From Alsobacter ponti (GTDB lineage Bacteria > Pseudomonadota > Alphaproteobacteria > Rhizobiales > Beijerinckiaceae): DNA of 64,000 nt. Below, piece by piece: positions 56,085 through 64,000 of this stretch. Each line of letters opens with the position of its first letter. Within the stretch, counting starts at the first letter, position 1. Made by a program: the position numbers and the translations under genes. The notes under the pieces are model-generated. The model worked only from the letters and a program-made list of their open reading frames with translations. It was not told the origin of the DNA and did not search any database. The DNA is taken from the NCBI RefSeq assembly GCF_024294805.1, contig NZ_JANCLU010000008.1, positions 62,001-126,000 of the forward strand. Direction: 5' to 3'.

Positions 56085-57101
56085 ATGGCCCGAACACCCC
56101 GGTCCGCCTTCGCGCTCGCCGCGCTGACCGTTTTCGCGGCGGCGGCGCTGGGCGTCTCCGCCTTCGCGGTCTACGCGGCGCGCGGCGCCGCGCCGGCCTC
56201 GCGCTGGGCGACGGCGAGCGTGGACCGCGGCCCCGTGGTCGTCACCATCGCGGGCATCGGCACGGTGGAGGGCGGCGACTCGGCGGGCCGCGCGCTGGTG
56301 ACGCTGATCCCGGACGCCGACCTCGAGCGCGTCAAGCCCGGCCAGCCGGTTCGCGTCGCGGTGGACGCCTATCCCAACCGGGACCTGCACGCCTCGGTAA
56401 CGAGCGTCCGCCCCGGCCCAGCCGGCACGGCGCGCGCGCTGGTGACGCTCGACGCGACGGAGCCGGCGCTGGCCGGCGGCGACTCGGCCTGGGTGCGGAT
56501 CGAGGTGGAGCGGCGCGACAACGCGCTGCGTGTGCCCTACGCCGCGCTGCTGTTCCAGCCGGGCGGGCCGGAGCCCGCGCCGACGGTCTCCGCCGCCGAC
56601 CGCAAGGCCTTCGCCGGCCAGGCGCTGGCCCAGTTCATCGAACACGTGAAGCGTGATGTGGGGTTCGACCCCGCCCAGTGCGCGGAGGCGGACCGCATCG
56701 CCCGCGAACTCGGCGACGCGGTGGCGCTGGGCCTGGGCCCCGAGGCCGACCCGGCGACGCGGCGCGAGCGCGTCCACGCCATGCGGCGCACCTTCATCAA
56801 GCGGCTCGCCGGCGTGGTCCGGCCGGAGCAGCAGGCCCGCTTCGACGCGGTCGTGGCGGCGCGGGCGAAGCGCGCCGGCCGCGACACCGGGCAGGCCGGG
56901 CGCATTCACATCTTGACGGATCGGGGCGACATCGAACCCGTCGCGGTCCGCATCGGGGCGATGGACGGGCTTCACACCGAAGTGCTCGGCGCGCCCATCG
57001 AGGCCGGCGCGCGCGTCGTCATCGGCGAAGCCAGGCGCGACGGGAGCAGGCTGGCCTTCGCCGAAACGCTGCGCGCCTGGCTGCCGCGCGCACGCCCCTA
57101 A
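56085..57101 (+). CDS. Atypical membrane-fusion-like protein with helical insert
   Basis: A 338-residue protein with an N-terminal membrane anchor (about 9-30). Residues 45-165 read like the beta-barrel part of an HlyD/MacA-type adaptor (VVTIAGIGTVEG, LERVKPGQPVRVAVDAYP, LRVPYAALLF). Residues about 169-270 form a charged helical insertion containing VVRPEQQARFDAVV, and a final beta part (VRIGAMDGLHTEVLG) closes the fold. The usual lipoyl and coiled-coil hairpin region is missing and no transporter gene is adjacent. Role unknown; periplasmic location is likely. Confidence 0.65.
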   Translation: MARTPRSAFALAALTVFAAAALGVSAFAVYAARGAAPASRWATASVDRGPVVVTIAGIGTVEGGDSAGRALVTLIPDADLERVKPGQPVRVAVDAYPNRDLHASVTSVRPGPAGTARALVTLDATEPALAGGDSAWVRIEVERRDNALRVPYAALLFQPGGPEPAPTVSAADRKAFAGQALAQFIEHVKRDVGFDPAQCAEADRIARELGDAVALGLGPEADPATRRERVHAMRRTFIKRLAGVVRPEQQARFDAVVAARAKRAGRDTGQAGRIHILTDRGDIEPVAVRIGAMDGLHTEVLGAPIEAGARVVIGEARRDGSRLAFAETLRAWLPRARP

Positions 57102-57110
57102 TTCGCGGCG

Positions 57111-58394
<1,284 letters not shown>

Positions 58395-58447
58395 GGAAGC
58401 GTCCGGACAATTCTGTTGGGGGTGGACCCGGGCGGCGGCGTCGGGCC

Positions 58448-58993
58448 TCAGCCCCGGCAATGCGCGCAGGACCCGGCCAGTTCGATGACACGGGCGTGCG
58501 GGGTGAAGCCCTGTCTGCGCGCAAGCTGGGCGAGGTCGCGGCGCAGCTCGTCCGAGACGGCCTCGTCGACCCCGCCGCAGCGGTCGCAGATCATGAACAC
58601 GACGAGGTCGCCCGGGGCGTGGCGGAAGGGGCAGGCGATGAAGGCGTTGCGGCTCTCCAGCCGGTGCGCGAAGGCCTGCTCAAGAAGGAAATCAAGGGCG
58701 CGATAGATGGTGACGGGCGCGTGGCGCTTGCCGCCGCCCGCCTCCAGCGCGTCGATCAGGTCGTAGGCGCTCATGGGGCGGTGGGTGGCGTAGAGCGCTT
58801 CCAGCACCTGCCGGCGGATCGGGGTGAGGCGCAGGCCGCGTTCGGCGCACAACGCCTCGGCGTCGGCAATGGCGGCGGGCGCACGCGCCGCGTGGTCGGC
58901 CGCGTGGGCGCAGCCGCCGTGCTCGTGCGCGTGCCCGCCCGTCGCGTCGGCCGGACACTGGGGCGTCGGTCGGGAGTGTGAATGCGTCATCAT
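58448..58993 (-). CDS. Fur family regulator, Zur-like, with His-rich N-terminus
   Basis: A 181-residue metal-sensing repressor. The first 35 residues hold several His and Cys ([14 protein letters not shown]), an extra metal-binding segment. The winged helix ([35 protein letters not shown]) and the dimerisation domain follow, with the structural zinc pairs CDRCGG and CAHCRG. Overall pattern is closest to Zur, the zinc-uptake regulator. AAGGACG precedes two adjacent ATGs, 58993 and 58990; either could be used. It lies 53 bp upstream of ispG. Confidence 0.88.
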   Translation of the reverse strand: MMTHSHSRPTPQCPADATGGHAHEHGGCAHAADHAARAPAAIADAEALCAERGLRLTPIRRQVLEALYATHRPMSAYDLIDALEAGGGKRHAPVTIYRALDFLLEQAFAHRLESRNAFIACPFRHAPGDLVVFMICDRCGGVDEAVSDELRRDLAQLARRQGFTPHARVIELAGSCAHCRG

Positions 58994-59116
58994 TCGTCCT
59001 TCGCCGCCCTCTGTAGCACGGACGGCGCGCGCGTGCAGGCCCGGCCATCGCCGAAGGCAGCACTTGCCCGTGCGGGGGGCTGGAGTAGATTGCCGCGGCG
59101 CAACACAGGAGCTTCC

Positions 59117-59917
59117 ATGTCCACGATCTCGCCGTCGCTCGCGGGCCGCAACGCGGTCGTCACCGGCTCCACCTCCGGCATCGGCCTCGCCATCGCGCGG
59201 GCCCTGGCCGAGGCGGGCGCCAACGTCGTCGTCAACGGGCTCGGAGACGCCGCCGCGATCGAGGCCGCCCGGGCCGGCATCGAAAAGGACTTCAAGGTCC
59301 GCGCCCTGTACAACGCCGCCAACATGCTCAAGCCGGCCGAGATCGCCGGCATGATCGCCGAGGCCGAAGCGCAGCTCGGCAGCGTCGACATCCTCGTCAA
59401 CAACGCCGGCATCCAGCACGTCTCGCCGGTCGAGGATTTCCCGATCGAGAAGTGGGACGCGATTATCGGCATCAATCTCTCCTCGGCCTTCCACGCCATC
59501 CGCGCCGCCGTCCCGGGCATGAAGAAGCGCGGCTGGGGGCGCATCATTTCCACGGCCTCGGCGCACTCGCTGGTGGCCTCGCCGTTCAAGTCGGCCTATG
59601 TCGCCGCCAAGCACGGCATCGCCGGCCTCACCAAGACGGTGGCGCTCGAGCTCGCCACCAGCGGCGTCACGGTGAACTGCATCTCGCCGGGCTATGTGTG
59701 GACGCCGCTCGTCGAGAACCAGATCCCCGACACCATGGCCGCCCGCAACCTCACCCGCGAGCAGGTGATCCGCGACGTCATGCTGAACGGCCAGCCGACC
59801 AAGCAGTTCGTCACCGTCGAGCAGGTCGCCGGCGTGGCGCTGTTCCTGTGCTCCGACGCGGCGGCCCAGATCACCGGCTCCAACCTCTCCGTGGACGGCG
59901 GCTGGACGGCGCAGTGA
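59117..59917 (+). CDS. bdhA: D-3-hydroxybutyrate dehydrogenase
   Basis: A 266-residue SDR enzyme that oxidises 3-hydroxybutyrate to acetoacetate with NAD, used when stored PHB is broken down. TGSTSGIGLAIA is the cofactor loop, NNAGIQHVSPVEDFP the family marker, ASAHSLVASPFKSAYVAAKHG holds Ser-Tyr-Lys, and the ending TGSNLSVDGGWTAQ is characteristic. CAGGAG precedes the ATG at 59117. It complements phbAB at 49861-51871. Confidence 0.95.
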   Translation: MSTISPSLAGRNAVVTGSTSGIGLAIARALAEAGANVVVNGLGDAAAIEAARAGIEKDFKVRALYNAANMLKPAEIAGMIAEAEAQLGSVDILVNNAGIQHVSPVEDFPIEKWDAIIGINLSSAFHAIRAAVPGMKKRGWGRIISTASAHSLVASPFKSAYVAAKHGIAGLTKTVALELATSGVTVNCISPGYVWTPLVENQIPDTMAARNLTREQVIRDVMLNGQPTKQFVTVEQVAGVALFLCSDAAAQITGSNLSVDGGWTAQ

Positions 59918-59935
59918 GCCAGGGCGGCGCGCCGC

Positions 59936-60613
59936 TCACGCGGCCGCGAACCGCCACACCGTGGTGCGCTTGACCTCGCTGTCCTCCAGCTCACGCGTCG
60001 TCGCGACCTGGTAGACGGCGAGGGGCTCCAGCCTTTCGCGCGGCAGGTAGGACCGGCCGGGATCGCCGACCAGCACCGTCGCGCCCCGGCGGGCCAGCGC
60101 TTCCAGCCAGTCCGTCACGTTTCGCGCCATGTCGCGCTCGTAGCAGACGTCGCCGGCGAGCACGGCGTCCCAGCCCTCGTCGCGGCCGACCACGTCGGCG
60201 CATCGCCCGGCAAGCGCAACGGCGTTGGCGGCGGCGTTGACGCGGATCGCCGCCAGCGCGAACGGGTCGATGTCGGTGGCCTCGACCGAACCCGCCCCGG
60301 CCAGCGCGGCGGCGATGCCGGCGAGCCCCGAGCCGGAGGCGAAGTCCAGCACACGCCGCCCGGCGACCAGTTCGGGTTGGTCGAGCACGTGGCGCGCCAG
60401 GGCCTGCCCGCCCGCCCAGGCGAACGCCCAGAACGGTGGAGGCAAGCCGATCTCGCCGAGCTCCTCCTCCGTCTTGCGCCACAGCTCGGTCGCCTCGGTC
60501 GCCAGGTGCAGCCGGATTTCAGGGGCGTGCGGCACCGGGACGAGCCGCGTGTGCTGGCGGATGAAGCCATCCGGGTCGGCGGCGGGATTGCTCGGGGAGC
60601 GGGGGCCGGTCAT
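59936..60613 (-). CDS. Class I methyltransferase, ETFB-lysine methyltransferase-like
   Basis: A 225-residue SAM-dependent methyltransferase: the motif I DFASGSGLAGIAAALAGAG, acidic EATDIDP and a late DVCYERDMARNV segment. PPPFWAFAWAGGQALARH upstream of motif I is the mark of the group that includes mitochondrial ETF-beta lysine methyltransferase and bacterial counterparts. Annotation as nicotinamide methylase is common but less likely. It is convergent with bdhA, 18 bp apart. Confidence 0.85.
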   Translation of the reverse strand: MTGPRSPSNPAADPDGFIRQHTRLVPVPHAPEIRLHLATEATELWRKTEEELGEIGLPPPFWAFAWAGGQALARHVLDQPELVAGRRVLDFASGSGLAGIAAALAGAGSVEATDIDPFALAAIRVNAAANAVALAGRCADVVGRDEGWDAVLAGDVCYERDMARNVTDWLEALARRGATVLVGDPGRSYLPRERLEPLAVYQVATTRELEDSEVKRTTVWRFAAA

Positions 60614-60676
60614 GGCCCGGCATAGCGCGTTTCGGAGGGGAAGGACACCGCCTGGCGGGAGGAGCCCTGCGCCGGG

Positions 60677-60931
60677 TCAGATGAAGGTCGGCGCGCCGGC
60701 CAGCCAGAGCGCGGCGGCGCAGAGGGTCGCCAGCAGGCCGATCCCCAGGGGAAGGCCGATTTCAAGGCCGAAATGGGCGCCGACGCGACGTGCCATGCCG
60801 CCGTCCTCGGAGAGGCGGGCGCGAACCTCGGCCCGCAGCGCGCGGCACCGTGGGTCGCTGTCGAGCACGGCCGCGAGCCGGGCCATGCCGGCGGCGTCGT
60901 CAACCAGTGCGTCCGCCCTCAGATGCGGCAT
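60677..60931 (-). CDS. Small single-helix membrane protein, unknown
   Basis: An 84-residue protein; the first 55 residues are charged and helical, and a C-terminal hydrophobic segment (about 58-82: GLPLGIGLLATLCAAALWLAG) would anchor it in the membrane. GGGAGA lies six bases before the ATG at 60931. No family recognised. The GC pattern and ribosome-binding site support a real gene. Confidence 0.6.
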   Translation of the reverse strand: MPHLRADALVDDAAGMARLAAVLDSDPRCRALRAEVRARLSEDGGMARRVGAHFGLEIGLPLGIGLLATLCAAALWLAGAPTFI

Positions 60932-61114
60932 GATGGTCTCCCTGATCGTCCATCGTCGCCAGCTTCGATCCCCAATCGGACCGGGACTTGACCGCCACGG
61001 GGCCTTTTTGCGGCAGAGGTCCGGTGCAACGGGAAGTCTGGCAATCGTGCACGCGCTACTTGCATTGAAGCTGTGCATGCCCGCACAGGCCGCACGTTGA
61101 TCTAACGCAGAGCG

Positions 61115-61150
61115 AAACGAAAAAGCCTCCTCCCGCGTGGGGAGGAGGCT
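61115..61150 (-). terminator. Terminator of the purL-bolA-grxD unit
   Basis: An 11-bp stem AGCCTCCTCCC/GGGAGGAGGCT (61124-61134, 61140-61150) with a 5-base loop is followed on the minus strand by TTTTCGTTTCG. It lies 56 bp after the grxD stop. The remaining 192 bp up to the small gene at 60931 hold no recognised element. Confidence 0.88.
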
Positions 61151-61206
61151 CATATATTACAGCGCTGGTTAAGGCCGCCGGCGCGGGCCTGCGCCCGGCC
61201 CCGGAC

Positions 61207-61545
61207 TCAGGCCTTGGCGGCCTGCTTCACGGCGACGCCCTTGTCGGTCAGGTGCGTCTGCAGCTCGCCCGACTGGAACATCTCGCGGACGATGTCGCAC
61301 CCGCCGACGAACTCGCCCTTCACGTAGAGCTGCGGGATCGTCGGCCAGTTGGAGAAGTCCTTGATGCCCTGGCGGATGTCGTCGTTCTCGAGCACGTTCA
61401 CGCCCTTGTAGGGCACGCCGAGGTAGTCGAGGATCTGCACAACCTGCCCGGAGAACCCGCACATCGGGAACTGGGGCGTGCCCTTCATGAACAGCACGAC
61501 ATCGTTGGCCTCGATGTCGCTCTTGATCACGTCATGGATGCTCAT
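61207..61545 (-). CDS. grxD: Monothiol glutaredoxin Grx4 (CGFS type)
   Basis: A 112-residue glutaredoxin that binds a bridging [2Fe-2S] cluster with glutathione and passes it to BolA-type partners. The CGFS motif begins at Cys29, with [20 protein letters not shown] as the conserved glutathione-binding part. Directly downstream of bolA (44 bp), the expected partner, and followed by a strong terminator. Confidence 0.97.
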   Translation of the reverse strand: MSIHDVIKSDIEANDVVLFMKGTPQFPMCGFSGQVVQILDYLGVPYKGVNVLENDDIRQGIKDFSNWPTIPQLYVKGEFVGGCDIVREMFQSGELQTHLTDKGVAVKQAAKA

Positions 61546-61589
61546 TGGGTCTTCCTTTCCTCATGCGCGGTCAAGGCGCGCCGGATGGG

Positions 61590-61826
61590 TCAATTCTCGG
61601 GTGTCGAGGTCGTCAGCGCAAGGGCGTGGAGCACGCCGCCCATGTTTCCCTTCAGCGCCGAATAGACGAGCTGGTGCTGCTGCACGCGCGTCTTTCCTTT
61701 GAAGGCGGCCGAGACCACCGTGGCGGCATAGTGGTCGCCGTCGCCGGCGAGGTCGCGAATCTCGACCCTGGCGTCCGGCAGGGCTTCCTTGATCAGCCGT
61801 TCGATCTCGTGGGCGTCCATGGCCAT
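61590..61826 (-). CDS. BolA family protein
   Basis: A 78-residue class II KH-like protein: IERLIKEALPDARVEIRDL, the variable loop GDGDHYAATVVS and the invariant-His helix RVQQHQLVYSALKG. It lacks the BolA1-type extra loop and resembles the BolA2/IbaG form with a Cys/His replaced in the loop. It pairs with Grx4 for iron-sulfur handling. ATG at 61826 is favoured by AGGAG seven bases upstream; ATG at 61820 is possible. Confidence 0.93.
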   Translation of the reverse strand: MAMDAHEIERLIKEALPDARVEIRDLAGDGDHYAATVVSAAFKGKTRVQQHQLVYSALKGNMGGVLHALALTTSTPEN

Positions 61827-61839
61827 GGGAAGGCTCCTC

Positions 61840-64000
61840 TCAAGCGGCCTTGCCGGCCATGTAATCGGGCAGCCACGCTTCGTGGGCGGAGCGCAGCGCC
61901 GTCACCGATATGGGCCGCTCGCCCGGCAGCGTCAACGCGTCGCCGCCGCTGCGGCCGATGCGAAGGGCCGGCACGCCGGCCGCGCGCGCTTCGGCCAGGA
62001 TGGCGTCCGCCCGCGCCGGCGTCACGGCCAGCACGTAGCGGGCCTGATCTTCGCCGAACAGGGCGGCGTGGAGGGGCAGGCCGGGCGGAGGCGTCTCCAG
62101 CGTCGCGCCGATCCCGGACGCCATCGCCATTTCGGCGAGCGCCACGGCCAGACCGCCGTCCGAGCAGTCATGCGCGGTGCGCACGCGGCCGGAGCGGATG
62201 AGGCCGCGCACGAAATCGCCGTTGCGGCGCTCGACGGCCAGGTCGACGGGCGGCGGCGCGCCCTCCTCGCGGCCGCAGATGTCGCGCAGATAGACGGACT
62301 GCCCCAGCCAGCCGGCGGTGTCGCCGATCAGCAGCAGCGCCTCGCCTTCCGCCCCGAAGCCAACGCCGGCGCATTCCGCCACGTCGTCGACAAGGCCGAC
62401 GCCGCCGATGGTGGGCGTGGGCAGGATTCCGCGGCCGTTCGTCTCGTTGTAGAGCGATACGTTGCCGGACACGACCGGGAAGTCGAGCGCGGTGCAGGCC
62501 GCGCCGATGCCGCGGATGCAGCCGACGAACTGGCCCATCGCGTCCGGGCGCTCGGGATTGCCGAAATTGAGGTTGTCGGTGATGGCGAGCGGCTGTCCGC
62601 CGACGGCGGTGATGTTGCGCCACGCTTCGGCGACGGCCTGCTTGCCGCCTTCCACCGGATCGGCCTCGCAGTAGCGCGGCGTCACGTCGGAGGTCAGGGC
62701 CAGGCCCTTGGGTCCGTCGAGCACGCGCACCACGGCGGCGTCGCCGCCTGGCGCCTGCACCGTGTTGCCCAGGATCAGGTGGTCGTACTGCTCCCAGACC
62801 CAGCGCTTCGAGCACAGCTCGGGCGCGCCGATCAGCTTGAGCAAGGCCTTCTCGTTCGACAGCGGCGCGGCGACGCTCTCCGGCGCGATGGTCGGCTGCG
62901 GGGCGCTTGCGACATGCGGCCGGTCGTAGAGGGGCGCCTCGTCGCCGAGTTCCTTGATCGGCAGGTCGGCCATCACCTCGCCGTGGTGCTTCACCACGAA
63001 GCGCAGCGTGTCGGTCGTCTTGCCAATCACCGCGAAGTCGAGGCCCCACTTCACGAAGATGGCCTCGGCCTGCTTCTCCTTGGCGGGGTCGAGCACCATG
63101 AGCATGCGCTCCTGGCTCTCGGAAAGCATCATCTCGTAGGCGGACATGCCCGCCTCCCGGCAGGGCACCTTGTCGAGATCGAGCTCGATGCCGAGGTCGC
63201 CCTTGGCGCCCATCTCCACGGCCGAGCACGTCAGGCCCGCCGCGCCCATGTCCTGGATGGCGATGACCGAGCCGGTCTGCATCAGCTCGAGGCACGCCTC
63301 GAGCAGCAGCTTCTCGGCGAACGGGTCGCCGACCTGCACGGTCGGGCGCTTCTCCTCGGACTTGTCGTCGAACTCGGCCGAAGCCATGGTCGCGCCGTGG
63401 ATGCCGTCGCGGCCGGTCTTGGAGCCGAGATAGACGATCGGGTTCCCGACGCCGGTCGCCTTGGCGTAGAAGATCTCGTCCGCCTTGGCGATGCCGACTG
63501 CCATGGCGTTGACGAGGATGTTGCCGTCGTAGCGGGTGTGGAACCCCATCTGTCCGCCGACGGTGGGAACGCCGAACGAGTTGCCGTAGCCGCCGATGCC
63601 CGCGACGACGCCCGACACGAGATGGCGCGTGCGCGGGTGCGACGGGTCGCCGAAGCGAAGCGCGTTGAGGCAGGCGACCGGGCGCGCGCCCATGGTGAAC
63701 ACGTCGCGCAGGATGCCGCCCACGCCGGTCGTCGCGCCCTGGTAGGGCTCGATGTAGCTCGGGTGGTTGTGGCTCTCCATCTTGAACACGCAGGCGAGGC
63801 CCTCGCCGATGTCGATGACGCCGGCGTTCTCGCCGGGGCCCTGGATCACCCACGGGGCCTTGGTCGGCAACGTCTTCAGGTGCAGGCGGGAGGACTTGTA
63901 CGAGCAGTGCTCGTTCCACATCGCCGAGAAGATGCCGAGCTCGGTGAAGGTCGGCTCGCGGCCGATGAGCTCCAGAATGCGCTTGTATTCGTCCGGCTTC
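61840..64000 (-). CDS. purL: Phosphoribosylformylglycinamidine synthase II, 5' end outside window
   Basis: 720 residues of the small-type PurL, cut by the window end; the frame stays open to the last base and the conserved run [19 protein letters not shown] precedes [16 protein letters not shown]. It converts FGAR to FGAM with ATP and ammonia from PurQ in purine synthesis. Further landmarks are [27 protein letters not shown], and the C-terminal [15 protein letters not shown]-binding motif. Followed after 13 bp by bolA, then grxD, the common alphaproteobacterial order. Confidence 0.97.
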   Translation of the reverse strand, partial: KPDEYKRILELIGREPTFTELGIFSAMWNEHCSYKSSRLHLKTLPTKAPWVIQGPGENAGVIDIGEGLACVFKMESHNHPSYIEPYQGATTGVGGILRDVFTMGARPVACLNALRFGDPSHPRTRHLVSGVVAGIGGYGNSFGVPTVGGQMGFHTRYDGNILVNAMAVGIAKADEIFYAKATGVGNPIVYLGSKTGRDGIHGATMASAEFDDKSEEKRPTVQVGDPFAEKLLLEACLELMQTGSVIAIQDMGAAGLTCSAVEMGAKGDLGIELDLDKVPCREAGMSAYEMMLSESQERMLMVLDPAKEKQAEAIFVKWGLDFAVIGKTTDTLRFVVKHHGEVMADLPIKELGDEAPLYDRPHVASAPQPTIAPESVAAPLSNEKALLKLIGAPELCSKRWVWEQYDHLILGNTVQAPGGDAAVVRVLDGPKGLALTSDVTPRYCEADPVEGGKQAVAEAWRNITAVGGQPLAITDNLNFGNPERPDAMGQFVGCIRGIGAACTALDFPVVSGNVSLYNETNGRGILPTPTIGGVGLVDDVAECAGVGFGAEGEALLLIGDTAGWLGQSVYLRDICGREEGAPPPVDLAVERRNGDFVRGLIRSGRVRTAHDCSDGGLAVALAEMAMASGIGATLETPPPGLPLHAALFGEDQARYVLAVTPARADAILAEARAAGVPALRIGRSGGDALTLPGERPISVTALRSAHEAWLPDYMAGKAA

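Overview
The window is GC-rich chromosomal DNA from an alphaproteobacterium, almost certainly of the order Hyphomicrobiales (Rhizobiales). The evidence is the gene order hisB-(DUF2628)-hisH-hisA-hisF-hisE-coaA divergent from hslVU, the presence of GapR, MmcB, PhaR and an NDUFA9-like complex I accessory gene, the purL-bolA-grxD order, and clustered GANTC (CcrM) sites. The genus cannot be fixed from the sequence alone. No phage, transposase or CRISPR array was seen; most of the window is core housekeeping DNA with small accessory islands.

Layout. 1-2462: the 3' end of a peptide-type ABC importer (permease end plus two ATPases). 2467-5747: an O-antigen-ligase-like membrane protein, a DUF1036 protein, an N-formylglutamate amidohydrolase and the nucleoid protein GapR. 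5848-11170: a cell-envelope block on the minus strand (an M15/DUF882 protein, a YcbB-type L,D-transpeptidase and a sigma-54 response regulator). 11389-18422: PepF peptidase, an ABC1/UbiB-like kinase, a LemA/M48 pair, a RidA protein and an NhaD-type antiporter. 18552-21174: a small sugar-acid locus (SMP-30 lactonase, FCD-GntR regulator, DapA-superfamily enzyme) with a palindromic operator between the divergent genes. 21385-28363: a small AT-richer membrane gene, coaA, the his cluster and hslVU. 28496-32867: an NDUFA9-like protein, a CysZ/EI24 protein, MmcB, a GMC oxidoreductase and a second RidA.

33092-39324: a compositionally distinct NYN-domain gene, then a complete dppABCDF importer on the minus strand. 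39443-44927: a TPR protein, typA, argG, a DsbA-fold isomerase and a MoeB/ThiF-like protein. 44928-45569 is the only stretch over 300 bases without a recognisable gene. It carries a near-consensus promoter followed by strongly folded GC-rich sequence and is the best candidate here for an undescribed structured RNA. 45570-48173: tRNA-Leu(CAA), a methyltransferase, gloB and a GNAT protein. 48158-49764: a DMT exporter divergent from a winged-helix-like gene.

49861-52743: polyhydroxybutyrate synthesis (phbB, phbA) divergent from its regulator phaR; bdhA for 3-hydroxybutyrate oxidation lies at 59117. 52897-58990: a small hypothetical, rpmF, mtgA, ispA, DUF1345, an atypical membrane-fusion-like protein, ispG and a Zur-like Fur protein. 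59936-64000: a methyltransferase, a one-helix protein, grxD, bolA and the 3' part of purL, truncated by the window end.

Many cistrons overlap by ATGA or GTGA, showing tight translational coupling in the dpp, his, gntR-dapA-like, moeB-like, gloB-GNAT and ispA-DUF1345 units. Very long open frames lie antisense to most of these genes; they are GC-driven shadows and are left out.
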